Assembly: GCA_963801505.1 (NCBI GenBank)
Contig: CAWDEY010000026.1
Span: 1-64,000, forward strand
Direction: 5' to 3'
DNA length: 64,000 bases
Origin: JAOUFP01 sp963801505
GTDB lineage: Bacteria; Nitrospirota; Thermodesulfovibrionia; Thermodesulfovibrionales; UBA6898
The stretch's first letter is position 1, and every line of letters starts with the position of its first letter. This document shows, one piece after another, positions 24,277 through 34,245 of the stretch. The translations under genes and the position numbers were made by a program. Under the pieces are notes generated by a model that had not been told where the DNA came from, made no database searches, and saw nothing but the letters and a program-made list of their open reading frames with translations.

Positions 24277-27153
24277 TTATTGAACCACAATGGCATCAAC
24301 AATTAGTGTTCCCCCTCTGATTGTAAGAGACCCCTGGATCGTCGAAAAACCTGTCCTCGACGCAAACTCAGAGTTATAGCCGCCCTTGAGTGTAACAGAA
24401 GCACTGTTAAAGTTAAAATCCCCGTCAAACGTTATGTTCTGGAGCTGAATTACATCACCTGCCAGCCCTTCATCAAAGGCATCCTGGAGATACATGTAAT
24501 AGACTCCGGTTGAACCAGTGATTCTCTTCACTAAATGTAACTCGAAAATGGCAGCAATTGTCATGTCAGCGACCACTGGGGAAATGATGTATTCGGTCAC
24601 CGTTCCCACTGAGATAAAGGTCCCGCCAGTCGGCCCTACCTGCACATCCGCGACATAATATCCCTGGTCAGGAGCCATTGTACAGTCCGTGCTCCCGTTA
24701 TAGTATACGGTTGTCTGTGTGCACGAGATGGTGCCAGGCCCGCCGAGGGTGATTGTTGAGATCGCAAGCTGTTGTTGCGAACAACCCGAAGGCGAGCCGG
24801 AGCACGTCCAGCCGCTCTCTATAGTGCAAGTCGCACTGCAGCCGTCTCCGTCAGCTGTATTGTGATCATCACACTGCTCAGGCAGCTCGACAATGCCGTT
24901 TCCGCAGACCGGAGACTGTCCTCCTGCTATCTTTGCGACAAAGACATCATAATAACCTTCATACTTCCCCTGAATCGGGTTCTTGGTGGGAAAGTTGGTT
25001 GAGCTTGTAGCTCCTGTCACATAGGCATTGCCTGAGCCATCCACTGCTATGCCATTGCCATAATCATCACCACTACCACCAAGGTATGTGGAGTAGACAA
25101 GGGCAGTTGCCTGCTGAGTTTATCTTTGTGACAAAGGCATCACCATAGAAATCGCCTCCTGCATTTGCCCCCTGAATCGGGTTCTGGGTGGGAAAGTTGG
25201 TTGAGCCTGTATATCCTGTCACATAGGCATTGCCTGAGCCATCCACTGCTATGCCATTGCCACAATCAGGACCACTACCACCAAGGTATGTGGAGTAGAC
25301 AAGGGCAGTGCCTGCTGAGTTTATCTTTGTGACAAAGGCATCACCGTAAAGGTCGCCTCCTGTAATATGTCCCCTGAATCGGGTTCTTGGTGGGAAAGTC
25401 GGTTGAGAATGTATATCCTGTCACATAGGCATTGCCTGAGCCATCCACTGCTATGCCCCGGCCGCTATCCTCTATCACTACCACCAAGGTATGTGGAGTA
25501 GACAAGGGCAGTTGCCTGCTGAGTTTATCTTTGTGACAAAGGCATCACCACCGCCTCCACATGCCCCTGAATCGGGTTATTGGTGGGAAAGTCGGTTGAT
25601 CCTGTATATCCTGTCACATAGGCATTGCCTGAGCCATCCACTGCTATGCCATTGCCAAAATCATCACTACTACCACCAAGGTATGTGGAGTAGACAAGGG
25701 CAGTTGCCTGCTGCAGTTTATCTTTGTGACAAAGGCATCACATCGCCGCCTCCATATGTCCCCTGAATCGGGTTCTGGGTGGGAAAGTTGGTTGACTCTG
25801 TATATCCTGTCACATAGGCATTGCCTGAGCCATCCACTGCTATGCCATTGCCATAATCATCACCACTACCACCAAGGTATGTGGAGTAGACAAGGGCATT
25901 GCCTGCTGCGTTTATCTTTGTGACAAAGGCATCAGCAGACCGCCTGCCATTTGCCCCCTGAATCGGGTTTTGGGTGGGAAAGTTGGTTGATGACTTTGTC
26001 AATCCTGTCACATAGGCATTGCCTGAGCCATCCACTGCTATGCCATTGCCATCATCATCACCACTACCACCAAGGTATGTGGAGTAGACAAGGGCAGTTG
26101 CCTGCTGCATTTATCTTTGTGACAAAGACATCATAACCGCCTGCATTTGCCCCCTGAATCGGGTTTTGGGTGGGAAAGTTGGTTGAGGACTGTATATCCT
26201 GTCACATAGGCATTGCCTGAGCCATCCACTGCTATGCCATTGCCACAATCACCACCACTCCACCAAGGTATGTGGAGTAGACAAGCACAGGGTCTATGAT
26301 GAGGGGGTAGTCTTTGTTATAAGAGGCGATTTCAAAACCATAGGAAAAGGTTGTTGAGTTGTTGAGTTCAGTTTTGTCACTTTCTACTTTGAACCTGCCG
26401 GCCACCTCTACCTTCCTGCCGGCTATCTCCTGATAAATATGCGGCCTTTTCTGGATGATACTGCCTTCTTTAAGGCTTATCTCAAGGTCTCCTGCCTCTG
26501 TTACTTTTAACCCCTGTATGCCCTCATAGGAAAGCTTCACCTGTGACGGGTCTGCCCCAGGCCTCACGATTATGTCATATTCAAGCTGCCGGTTGTTTCC
26601 ATAAAACTTCAGGTCTATTCCCTTATAGAGGTCTTTATAAACCACTGCCCCATAAGTGGGAATATTGGTCTTCCACTTCTCAGGGTCATTCCCTGTAAAG
26701 TAGTTGACCTTGCCTTCCTGAGGCGCCTCTGCAATTATCTGAGGGTTTGGGTTTGCATGAAGGGGGATTAGTCTTACACTACACTGGGATTCTGCTGTTT
26801 GAAGATCTGTGATTTTTCAAGGGAAGGTATTCCCTGCTTACCCTTTATACTTTTGACCCCCGTCCTTTTTTTCAGCTAGCTTGCCCAGGCTTATGCATAC
26901 ACCTTCCTCTGTAAAGAAGGTTGCATGCCCGGCGCCTCTTTCATAGAACTTGACACTCTTGTCTGTCTGGCCGTTATTTTGAATGAATGAAAGCGGCAGT
27001 TTTCCATAGGTCTCTGCTGCCTTTGTCTTTGCTCTGTCGCCGGCCGCTCCCCCGGTCTTTGCGATGGCCCCCTTTGCCATAAAAAGAAGAACAAAGAGCA
27101 TCGCCACGACAAACGATACCTGTTATGAAAAACCTTCCCTTATCCTTAATCAT
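24277..27153 (-). pseudogene. Large SBBP-repeat surface protein, interrupted by frameshifts
   Basis: The pieces, in order on the minus strand, are: a signal region beginning MIKDKGRFFITGI and continuing in another frame as AMLFVLLFMAKGAIA; a domain with LPLSFIQNNGQTD and GIDLKFYGNNRQLEYDI; about seven SBBP repeats (VYSTYLGGSGDD...GNGIAVDGSGNAYVTG...FPTQNP); a Cys-rich disulfide repeat (CGNGIVELPEQCDDHNTADG); and a beta-rich end with TLKGGYNSEF. SBBP repeats are predicted to fold as a beta-propeller in exported proteins. At least five frame changes separate the pieces. They may be consensus errors in a repetitive gene, or genuine decay. About 950 residues if intact. Confidence 0.8.
25010..26290. 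repeat. ~198-bp tandem repeats (SBBP units)
   Basis: The marker AAGGTATGTGGAGTAG occurs at about 25081, 25283, 25486, 25678, 25874, 26072 and 26264, giving spacings of 192-203 bases. Units encode the 65-66 residue SBBP repeat. Spacings that are not multiples of three match the frame changes in the host gene. Confidence 0.9.
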
Positions 27154-27392
27154 AGACACCCCCTGACATATCCATACTGTTGAGCACCTCACAAAGCCTT
27201 GAAATCAAGGCATCTCAACAGTTTGCAAGGAACAGCTTATTACCGTTTATATGTCAACCCGGAAAAAAATCGGGCCTATGCAAGACATTTCCAGGATTGT
27301 TGCTTCCAAAGTCAATATATATGTAATATTTTAGCACACACCCCTGAATTTTACTTTCCCCTCACCCCCTGAGTATTTTCACCTTCCGCGTA

Positions 27393-27773
27393 CTACTTGC
27401 CTGAGAGAAGGTCCACTTGCTGACCATTATTTAAAAGTAATTCTGCCTTTGTCATATGCCAGGTCCTCATCTCTCTTTTTAATTCTAAAAAGGCTTTGCC
27501 ATCACCATTCGGTCCGTAAACAACCAAAGTAAACTTCGCTGTCCCATCTGTTTTGGGATTATTATGCACGTCATAACTATCCAGTGCGGCTAAAGCTACT
27601 TTCTGAGGCTTGCCCACATTATCTGTTACCTTGCTGTTATTCATTAAATATTGTATTGAAAATATGTATGGTTCTGATCGTAAGACCATGTAGCGGCCAT
27701 AAACCTGGATCACTATAAACGTAGCAAGGACTATGAGAAGAACAATGCTGCCTTTGCGAGATAATATTTTCAT
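27393..27773 (-). CDS. Membrane-anchored protein, possibly Coa1-like
   Basis: A 126-residue protein with one N-terminal membrane helix (about residues 10-24, IVLLIVLATFIVIQV) and a soluble domain with SIQYLMNNSKVTDNVG and GTAKFTLVVYGPNGDGKAFLEL. The arrangement resembles the cytochrome-oxidase assembly factor Coa1-like domain that many bacteria carry as stand-alone membrane-tethered proteins; this is a fold-level guess. No oxidase genes are nearby. ATG at 27773 is directly followed by the TM segment, so the start is reasonable. Confidence 0.65.
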   Translation of the reverse strand: MKILSRKGSIVLLIVLATFIVIQVYGRYMVLRSEPYIFSIQYLMNNSKVTDNVGKPQKVALAALDSYDVHNNPKTDGTAKFTLVVYGPNGDGKAFLELKREMRTWHMTKAELLLNNGQQVDLLSGK

Positions 27774-27792
27774 GCGTTTCTCCCGATTATTT

Positions 27793-28092
27793 TTATCGAC
27801 CGCTAAATGCCGCTAAATCATCTTCCTGGTCCTTGCCTGTGATAAAGAAAATAGATGTCGCGCCGCACTTTGCACATTTTACATCCTCCCTGAGATTGCC
27901 CGATACATCTTCAGTAATATCCACTGTTTCCATCTCTCCCGAACATTTGCCGCAATATACTTTCTGATCTGCTATTACTTTGCGGAAAATATCCATGACC
28001 ATCTCGGCCCACACCTCTTTACCTTCTGATTCATGGTCGGGAGATGTACATGCACGATAAATGATGTCAGTTATTTCTTGCTTAATATCCAT
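27793..28092 (-). CDS. Small zinc-ribbon protein
   Basis: A 99-residue protein with a helical N-terminal half and a CX2C...CX2C zinc ribbon in the second half (CGKCSGEME, then CAKCGATS). The ribbon probably binds one zinc and may contact nucleic acid or protein. It lies between the Coa1-like gene and rsmA on the same strand. No specific function recognised. Confidence 0.7.
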   Translation of the reverse strand: MDIKQEITDIIYRACTSPDHESEGKEVWAEMVMDIFRKVIADQKVYCGKCSGEMETVDITEDVSGNLREDVKCAKCGATSIFFITGKDQEDDLAAFSGR

Positions 28093-28147
28093 TTAGTTCT
28101 CCTTATGCCAAAGCGTAATGTTCCTTCTCTGCATATACAGGCCTATC

Positions 28148-28912
28148 CTATTTCGTCAGGGCATCAGCCAGCCGCGCAAACTCCTCAAGACTCAAGGTCT
28201 CAGGTCTCCTCTGAGGGTCGATCCCGGCAGAAATCATCACTTCCCTTATGTCTTCCCCGAGGCCCTTCAGTGAATTGGAGAGGGTCTTTCTACGGTGGGA
28301 AAAGGCCGTCTTGACCAGGTTAAAAAATATCTTCTCATCCTTTACGTCAACTGATGGGTTTCCAAGGACCTCTATATGTATTACAGCGGAGTCCACCTTT
28401 GGCATTGGATGGAACGCCTCTTTGGGGATAATGAGCTTCAGCTCCGTCCGGGCAAGATACCGGATCATTATTGTAAGCACGCCGTAGGCCTTGCCTCCGG
28501 GCTGTGCGACGATCCTTTCTGCCACTTCTTTCTGGATCGTAAGGGTCATGCTCTTTAGATGCTTCTTTGCCTCAAGGAGTCTGAATATGATCGGAGTTGT
28601 TATATAGTAGGGGATATTGGCAACGACCTTGAATTCTCCGATGGTCTCAAATGGGAACTTCAGCGCGTCTCCATGGATGATCTCGACATTGCTGTAGGCG
28701 ATAAAATCACCCTTGAGCCTCTCATATAATTCAGGATCAAGCTCAATGGCGACCAGCCTATCCACTTTTTCCGCAAGCATGCGGGTGAGTCTGCCGGGGC
28801 CGGGCCCTATCTCTACAACCGTGTCTTCTTTTGAAAGTCCGGCTGACTGGATTATATTTTTTAGTATGGAAGAATCATAGAGAAAATTCTGACCCAGATG
28901 TTTTTTGGTCAT
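28148..28912 (-). CDS. rsmA: 16S rRNA (adenine1518/1519-N6)-dimethyltransferase
   Basis: RsmA (KsgA) dimethylates two adjacent adenines near the 3' end of 16S rRNA, a late check in small-subunit assembly. The 254-residue protein shows KHLGQNFLYDSSILKNI, the SAM motif VVEIGPGPGRLTRML and the catalytic NIPYYI (NLPY-type) motif, with FSHRRKTLSNSL near the C-terminus. Its ATG overlaps the stop of pdxA by 4 bases, so the two are translationally coupled. Length and order are ordinary. Confidence 0.97.
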   Translation of the reverse strand: MTKKHLGQNFLYDSSILKNIIQSAGLSKEDTVVEIGPGPGRLTRMLAEKVDRLVAIELDPELYERLKGDFIAYSNVEIIHGDALKFPFETIGEFKVVANIPYYITTPIIFRLLEAKKHLKSMTLTIQKEVAERIVAQPGGKAYGVLTIMIRYLARTELKLIIPKEAFHPMPKVDSAVIHIEVLGNPSVDVKDEKIFFNLVKTAFSHRRKTLSNSLKGLGEDIREVMISAGIDPQRRPETLSLEEFARLADALTK

Positions 28913-29889
28913 GCAGGTTCCATGTGTAAGGCAAGTTTCAGGGCCTCTATCAGGCTTGAAGGGTCGGCCTGCCCACTCCAGGCTATATCATATGCTGTCC
29001 CGTGGTCAGGGGATGTCCTTATAATAGGCAGTCCTATGGTCACATTCACCCCTTTATCAAAGGCTATCATCTTTAAAGGTATCAGGCCCTGGTCATGGTA
29101 CATGCAGACAACCATATCGACTTCTCTCTTGTATGCCTTAACAAATACAGTGTCAGGCGGGAAGGGTCCAGAGGCTTCAATGCCTTCCCTCGCGGCTGCT
29201 TCAATGGCCGGGACAATCTCATTTGTCTCCTCATCTCCGAATAGACCTGCCTCACCTGCGTGAGGGTTGAGCCCGGCCACAGCGATTCTGGGGTGTCGTA
29301 TTCCCAGCATACTGCAGGCCTTTTTGGCAAGGCGTATTGTCTTGAGCACTTTGTCCTTTGTGACCAGGTCCGGCACATTCCTAAGAGCAGTATGAATAGT
29401 TACAAGGATGACCCTTAAAGGGCCTCCTGCGAGCATCATCGCATAATCCTTTGTATTGGTGAGTTCAGCGATCATCTCAGTATGACCGGGCCAATGCAGG
29501 CCAGCCATCTTTAAGGCCTCTTTGGAAATAGGGGCCGTCACCATGGCAGCCACCTGTTTGTTGACAGCCAGCTCAACAGCCTTGCGGATATAAGCAGCAG
29601 CCGCCCTGCCGCCTTCGGCAGTGGCGATTTTCTTTTCAAACGAATTGAGCAGGGCCAGATCAATCATGTCAATGGACCCGGGAGTGTGTTTTGCCTCTTC
29701 AGGTGTTCTGATAATATTGAGCTTTGCTGCGAGGCCAGGAAGAAGCACCGCCTCTTCCATAACAACTCTGTCGCCGATGACTACAGGTATGAAGAAATCC
29801 CTTATCTCTGAGGACTGAGACAAAGCCTTTAAAATCACTTCAGGCCCTATGCCTCCGGGGTCTCCCATTGTTATGGCAATTCTTTTCAA
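28909..29889 (-). CDS. pdxA: 4-hydroxythreonine-4-phosphate dehydrogenase
   Basis: PdxA oxidises 4-phosphohydroxy-L-threonine in the DXP-dependent vitamin B6 pathway, with NAD(P) and a divalent metal. The 326-residue protein begins ITMGDPGGIGPEVILKAL and has the metal-binding histidines (H in APISKEALKMAGLHWPGHTE, GLNPHAGEAGLFGDEE and MYHDQGLIPLKM). It overlaps rsmA downstream and the ACT-MBL gene upstream by 4 bases each. The pdxA-rsmA pairing is common in bacteria. Confidence 0.96.
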   Translation of the reverse strand: MKRIAITMGDPGGIGPEVILKALSQSSEIRDFFIPVVIGDRVVMEEAVLLPGLAAKLNIIRTPEEAKHTPGSIDMIDLALLNSFEKKIATAEGGRAAAAYIRKAVELAVNKQVAAMVTAPISKEALKMAGLHWPGHTEMIAELTNTKDYAMMLAGGPLRVILVTIHTALRNVPDLVTKDKVLKTIRLAKKACSMLGIRHPRIAVAGLNPHAGEAGLFGDEETNEIVPAIEAAAREGIEASGPFPPDTVFVKAYKREVDMVVCMYHDQGLIPLKMIAFDKGVNVTIGLPIIRTSPDHGTAYDIAWSGQADPSSLIEALKLALHMEPA

Positions 29890-31550
29890 TTTGTCTTCTC
29901 CACTGGATAATATTCTCCGTGTCCCGGCAGGATGAGCGCTGACCTGCCATGCTTTTTTTGGATCTTTGCATTTATCCCCTCCATAAGGTCCCGGAGTGCC
30001 GCCATCTCCTTTTTAAAGACCGGTCCATTGCTGTTGGGGCTGATCAGTAGATATTTATAGACATTGAGCGTATCTTTGTTCCTGGATGTAAGACTGTTGA
30101 TGTTGAGCATATAATCAGCGGTAAATAAAAGACCATAGTCCCTGTTTAGGAAAAAAACATTGCCGGGGATATGGCCCCCGTGGCTTTCAAGGACTTCAAA
30201 CTTCAGGTCTCCGACCTGAAACTTGTCGATAACATTAAAGGCCCCTGTCTTGCCAACAGGCCGAGAGGAGAAATATTTTGGTTTAAGGGGGAAACTGCAA
30301 TCCGTGAACCTGTTTGCCAGCCTGGTGTAAAACCTGTTGAGATTCGAAAGCTTCCCTGAAACTCCATAGGCCCTGTTGTCCCCTGCAATAACACCTTTGC
30401 ACTTGGGATGCATGTATACCTTTGTGCCAAATTCAGCTGCAAAATAGCCTGTTGTGCCCGCATGATCAGCGTCTGCGTGGGTAATGAATATCCTCCTGAG
30501 GTCAGCAGGGTCCCAGCACATCTTTTTAAACAACCTTCTGATGTCATCATAATAAATGCCATACCCCCCGTCTATCATCGTAAGTTCATTGTCGTGCTCG
30601 AAGACATAGATATTCTCACTCGTAGGAAGACGGAAACCAAAGAGCCGGACCCCGTCACCCAATTGCAGAGGAGACATTTCAACGGCTTTAAAGCGCTTTC
30701 CCACATGGCTTCTCGAAAGAGACGCCAGCGTCAGCACCTTCTCAAAGACATCCGCTGATTCGAGGTTGTTGCCGGCCTCTGCATAGAACTGTATGAGGTC
30801 ATCGGAGAGTTCCTTTGAGGACTCAACAAGGGCCTTGACCTCTTTTGTATCGCTTCCTGAAAGAAGCTTGCGCAAACGTATGAAGAATTTTTCGACCAGT
30901 TTCAGGCCGATGATATGTTCGATCTCCTCCCTGTCAGAGCCCCGATATATGACACGGTAATAATAGCCCTCATTGTTGAGGGCCTTCAGAAGCTTGTCGA
31001 TCTCTCCGGGGTTTTTTGAGGCCATGGCGATATCCGCAGATTCGGAGTCTATGTCCCCGTCGTAAAACATGTAGATGACATTGGCGTTATGTCTCCGAAG
31101 CATCCGGGCAAAAGCAGCCAGCGTGCCGGGCCTGTTGACCAGTCTCACCTTTATCTCAAGGATGTTCTCAAGTGCTGTTATCTGGATATCATCCCGTCTG
31201 CCGGAGGAAATGCCTGAAAGACCGTCGTATGCGGGGCCTTCAAAGGTGTATTTTTTTGTCTTCAGCGCCCTCAAAAGTGCGTCGAGGTCATCCTGTCCGC
31301 TCAGCCTGACCTCAACGACAACACGACTGCTGTCAACAGAGCGGTCGTAATGAAAAAAGCTGATATTCCCGCCGCAGTCAGCTATCACTGATGAGAATGC
31401 CGCGAGAGAGCCCGGCTTGTCTTTGAGGAAGACCCTGAACTTCAGCAGCAGGTCTGTATCATCGGCCCGGCGCAGGTGTTCTCCTGTTAATGAAACCTGT
31501 TTATAGACCCTGAGCGGCAGTTCTGAAGTGTTACGGACATCCTCATTCAT
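29886..31550 (-). CDS. Two ACT domains fused to a metallo-beta-lactamase domain
   Basis: From the ATG at 31550 the protein is 554 residues. Two ACT-type ligand-binding domains come first (about residues 22-100, FRVFLKDKPGSLAAFSSVIA; about 110-185, EIKVRLVNRPGTLAAFARML). A helical linker follows, then a metallo-beta-lactamase fold with the metal motif FITHADADHAGT and later histidines in ESHGGHIPG and LPGHGEYYP. ACT domains usually sense amino acids, so this could be a hydrolase under amino-acid control; the substrate is unknown. It is the first gene of a coupled operon with pdxA and rsmA. Confidence 0.88.
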   Translation of the reverse strand: MNEDVRNTSELPLRVYKQVSLTGEHLRRADDTDLLLKFRVFLKDKPGSLAAFSSVIADCGGNISFFHYDRSVDSSRVVVEVRLSGQDDLDALLRALKTKKYTFEGPAYDGLSGISSGRRDDIQITALENILEIKVRLVNRPGTLAAFARMLRRHNANVIYMFYDGDIDSESADIAMASKNPGEIDKLLKALNNEGYYYRVIYRGSDREEIEHIIGLKLVEKFFIRLRKLLSGSDTKEVKALVESSKELSDDLIQFYAEAGNNLESADVFEKVLTLASLSRSHVGKRFKAVEMSPLQLGDGVRLFGFRLPTSENIYVFEHDNELTMIDGGYGIYYDDIRRLFKKMCWDPADLRRIFITHADADHAGTTGYFAAEFGTKVYMHPKCKGVIAGDNRAYGVSGKLSNLNRFYTRLANRFTDCSFPLKPKYFSSRPVGKTGAFNVIDKFQVGDLKFEVLESHGGHIPGNVFFLNRDYGLLFTADYMLNINSLTSRNKDTLNVYKYLLISPNSNGPVFKKEMAALRDLMEGINAKIQKKHGRSALILPGHGEYYPVEKTN

Positions 31551-31738
31551 GATGAATACATAATAGCAAGTCCATGTCTGCACTTACAAGAAATGGGTCT
31601 GATAAAGCAACGGGGCTCACATCCTTGAGAAAGTTTTCCTTTGCGAACTTTGCGGCTTTGCGCGAACAATGGTTTTTTTAGCTTTTTTTGTTTTCGTCCC
31701 GGATCGATCAATCAAAGTCATGGTATAACAAACATTAT

Positions 31739-31754
31739 TGTTTTAAAGCTTACA
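31739..31754 (+). promoter_or_regulatory. NifA upstream activator site
   Basis: TGT-N10-ACA with exactly ten bases between the half-sites, centred about 97 bases upstream of the expected start of transcription set by the -24/-12 promoter. This is the consensus for NifA binding, at a normal distance. Confidence 0.75.
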
Positions 31755-31817
31755 AAAATGACTTTAACTTAAATTGTGCTTTTTCCGGAAACCGCATAAA
31801 CACTGGATTTCCCAAGC

Positions 31818-31833
31818 TGGCATGAGTATTGCT
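31818..31833 (+). promoter_or_regulatory. Sigma-54 (-24/-12) promoter of nifH
   Basis: TGGCAT-N5-TTGCT matches the RpoN consensus TGGCAC-N5-TTGCA with GG and GC at the required spacing, about 50 bases before the nifH start. With the upstream NifA site it points to nitrogen-status control of the whole operon. Confidence 0.9.
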
Positions 31834-31884
31834 CAATAGTATCGAAAGTATCTGAAGACAAAAAAACATCAGGAGGAACCAAAC

Positions 31885-32727
31885 ATGAGACAGATAGCAA
31901 TTTACGGTAAAGGCGGAATCGGCAAATCAACAACAACCCAGAACCTTGTGGCGGCGCTCGCCGAGGCGGGTCGCAAGTGTATGATCATCGGTTGCGACCC
32001 CAAGGCAGACTCAACCCGGCTTATCCTTAACCGCAAGGCCCAAAACACGGTCATGGACATGGCGCGTGAAAGGGGCACGGTAGAGGACCTGGAACTCAGC
32101 GATGTGCTGCTGGAAGGTTTCAAAGGCATCAAGTGCGCTGAGTCCGGCGGACCGGAGCCTGGCGTAGGCTGTGCAGGCCGGGGCGTGATTACTGCCATCA
32201 ATTTCCTCGAGGAAAACGGTGCTTACGGCGAGGACACTGAATTCGTTTTCTACGATGTGCTCGGCGACGTGGTCTGCGGCGGATTCGCCATGCCGATCCG
32301 GGAAGGCAAGGCCAAGGAGATCTACATTGTGACCTCCGGCGAGATGATGGCGATGTATGCTGCGAACAATATCTCCCGCGGCGTGCTTAAGTATGCGCAG
32401 AGCGGAGGCGTGAGATTGGGCGGCTTGATTTGCAATAGTAGAAAAACGGATATGGAGTTTGAGCTCATCTCAGAGTTGGCCAGTAAGCTCGGCACCCAGA
32501 TGATACACTTTGTGCCGAGAGATAATGAAGTACAGAGAGCGGAGCTTCGGCGGAAGACCGTAATCGATTATGCTCCTGATCACCCTCAGGCGGATGAGTA
32601 CCGTGAGCTTGCAAGGAAGATCGCGGACAATAAAAACTTCGTGATCCCTACGCCGATTACCATGGACGAACTGGAAAGGCTGCTGATGGATTACGGCATT
32701 ATGGAGAGCGAAGAGACGGCAGCGTAA
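31885..32727 (+). CDS. nifH: Nitrogenase iron protein
   Basis: NifH is the dimeric Fe protein that passes electrons to the MoFe protein with ATP hydrolysis, and it also serves cofactor assembly. At 280 residues it shows the P-loop YGKGGIGKSTTTQN, both [4Fe-4S] cysteines (GVGCAGRG and DVVCGGF), the DRAT-target Arg in CAGRG, and the switch II region DVLGDVVCGGF. The insertion-free sequence belongs to the anaerobe type. It follows a sigma-54 promoter and heads the nif operon. AGGAGG lies 8 bases before the ATG. Confidence 0.99.
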   Translation: MRQIAIYGKGGIGKSTTTQNLVAALAEAGRKCMIIGCDPKADSTRLILNRKAQNTVMDMARERGTVEDLELSDVLLEGFKGIKCAESGGPEPGVGCAGRGVITAINFLEENGAYGEDTEFVFYDVLGDVVCGGFAMPIREGKAKEIYIVTSGEMMAMYAANNISRGVLKYAQSGGVRLGGLICNSRKTDMEFELISELASKLGTQMIHFVPRDNEVQRAELRRKTVIDYAPDHPQADEYRELARKIADNKNFVIPTPITMDELERLLMDYGIMESEETAA

Positions 32728-32817
32728 CAGCGGGGTTTAGTGACTAGGGCATTAGGGATTGTTTTATTGTCAACCCCCGACCCCTGGTCCCCAACCCCCA
32801 ATAAAAAGGAGGAAAGA
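32728..32817 (+). repeat. Degenerate simple-sequence repeat between nifH and nifD
   Basis: The 90-base spacer has runs of short C-rich units (AACCCCCGACCCCTGGTCCCC) next to a TAGGGCATTAGGGATT stretch. The same type recurs inside nifEN (about 37300-37365), so it seems to be a mobile or slipping low-complexity element. nifD's own AGGAGG precedes its ATG. Confidence 0.6.
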
Positions 32818-34245
32818 ATGAGCACAACCATTAAAGATACGCAAAAAATGATAGAGGAAGTACTGGACGCATATCCGGAAAAATCCAGGAAGGAGCGGGC
32901 AAAGCATCTTGCTGCGAACGACCCGTCGGGCCAGTGCAGCACCTGTCAGGTGAAGTCCAATGTTAAATCGCGCCCCGGTGTGATGACTGTCCGCGGTTGT
33001 GCCTATGCCGGCGCCAAGGGGGTTGTCTGGGGCCCGGTAAAGGACCAGATCACGGTCAGCCATGGCCCCATAGGCTGCGGCCAGTACAGCTGGTGGTCTC
33101 GCCGTAACTATTATAACGGTCAGACAGGAATCGACACCTTCGGCACCATGCATATAACGACGGACTTTCAGGAAAAAAATATTGTCTATGGCGGAGACAA
33201 GGGCCTGGACCTGGCCCTGCACGAACTCAAGGGGCTATTCCCTTTGGCAAACGGTATCGGCATTCTTTCTGAATGTCCGGTAGGTCTCATTGGAGACGAT
33301 ATAGAGGCGGTGTCAAAACGTGTAGAAAAGGAATTTAAATTCCCGATAGTCCCGGTGCGGTGCGAGGGTTTCAGAGGGGTAAGCCAGTCCCTCGGCCACC
33401 ATATCGCAAACGATACTATCAAGGATTATGTGCTTGGCAAGGGGAAGCTTGAAACCACGACCCCCTATGATGTCGCCCTCATCGGTGACTATAACATCGG
33501 AGGCGATGCCTGGGCCTCAAGAAAGATCCTTGAAGAGATGGGGCTTCGTGTAATCTCCCAGTATACCGGAGATGCAACGATCAACGAAATTGGCATTGCG
33601 ACCAAGGCAAAGCTTAACCTGATCCATTGCTACCGGTCGATGAACTACATCTGCCGCCATATGGAAGAGGAATACGGCATTCCCTGGATGGAGTTCAATT
33701 TCTTCGGGCCTACGAAGACCTATGACAGCATCAGGAAGATCGCGGCCAGGTTTGACGAAAAGATCCAGCAGAAGGCCGAAGCAGTAATCGCGAAGTATAA
33801 GCCGGTCATGGACGAGATCGTGGAACAGTACCGGCCGAGGCTTGAAGGCAAAAAGGTGATGCTCTATGTCGGAGGACTGCGTCCGCGCCACACTATCGGA
33901 GCTTACGAGGACCTGGGCATGGAAGTGGTGGCCTCAGGATACGAGTTCGGCCACAGCGACGACTACAAGCGGACTTACCCTGAGATGAAGGAAGGGGCTG
34001 TAATTATGGACGACGCTACTTTATATGAGCTGGAAGAGTTTACCCGCAGGCTGAAGCCTGACATGGTCGGCTCGGGCATCAAGGAGAAGTATTCGTACCA
34101 TAAACTCGGCACTCCATTCAGGCAGATGCATTCATGGGACTACTCGGGCCCGTACCACGGCTTTGACGGCTTCCCGGTCTTTGCCCGGGACATGGACATG
34201 ACGGTAAACAGTCCGACCTGGAGTCTTATAAGGAGGAAGAAATGA
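32818..34245 (+). CDS. nifD: Nitrogenase molybdenum-iron protein alpha chain
   Basis: NifD carries the FeMo-cofactor. The protein (475 residues from the ATG at 32818) has P-cluster cysteines in MTVRGCAYAG, GPIGCGQYSW and SECPVGLIGDD, the cofactor Cys in the THVINEI-equivalent DATINEIG/IHCYRSMNYI stretch, and the His in MHSWDYSGPYHGFDGF. The last is the Mo-type signature, and no delta subunit gene (vnfG/anfG) is present, so this is the Mo enzyme. I start at 32818, after AGGAGG. The stop overlaps nifK's ATG by 4 bases. Confidence 0.98.
   Translation: MSTTIKDTQKMIEEVLDAYPEKSRKERAKHLAANDPSGQCSTCQVKSNVKSRPGVMTVRGCAYAGAKGVVWGPVKDQITVSHGPIGCGQYSWWSRRNYYNGQTGIDTFGTMHITTDFQEKNIVYGGDKGLDLALHELKGLFPLANGIGILSECPVGLIGDDIEAVSKRVEKEFKFPIVPVRCEGFRGVSQSLGHHIANDTIKDYVLGKGKLETTTPYDVALIGDYNIGGDAWASRKILEEMGLRVISQYTGDATINEIGIATKAKLNLIHCYRSMNYICRHMEEEYGIPWMEFNFFGPTKTYDSIRKIAARFDEKIQQKAEAVIAKYKPVMDEIVEQYRPRLEGKKVMLYVGGLRPRHTIGAYEDLGMEVVASGYEFGHSDDYKRTYPEMKEGAVIMDDATLYELEEFTRRLKPDMVGSGIKEKYSYHKLGTPFRQMHSWDYSGPYHGFDGFPVFARDMDMTVNSPTWSLIRRKK

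Larger units (their letters stand above)
31551..31884. other. Divergent regulatory region upstream of nifH
   Basis: A 334-base region between the divergent ACT-MBL gene and nifH. It contains a low-complexity TTTGCGAACTTTGCGGCTTTGCG block around 31640-31665, the NifA-type site and the sigma-54 promoter listed separately, and an AGGAGG ribosome site at 31870. Confidence 0.85.

Noticed and set aside
25010..26290. Possible CRISPR or noncoding repeat array
   Set aside because: Units of about 198 bp translate as SBBP protein repeats, without spacer/repeat alternation.
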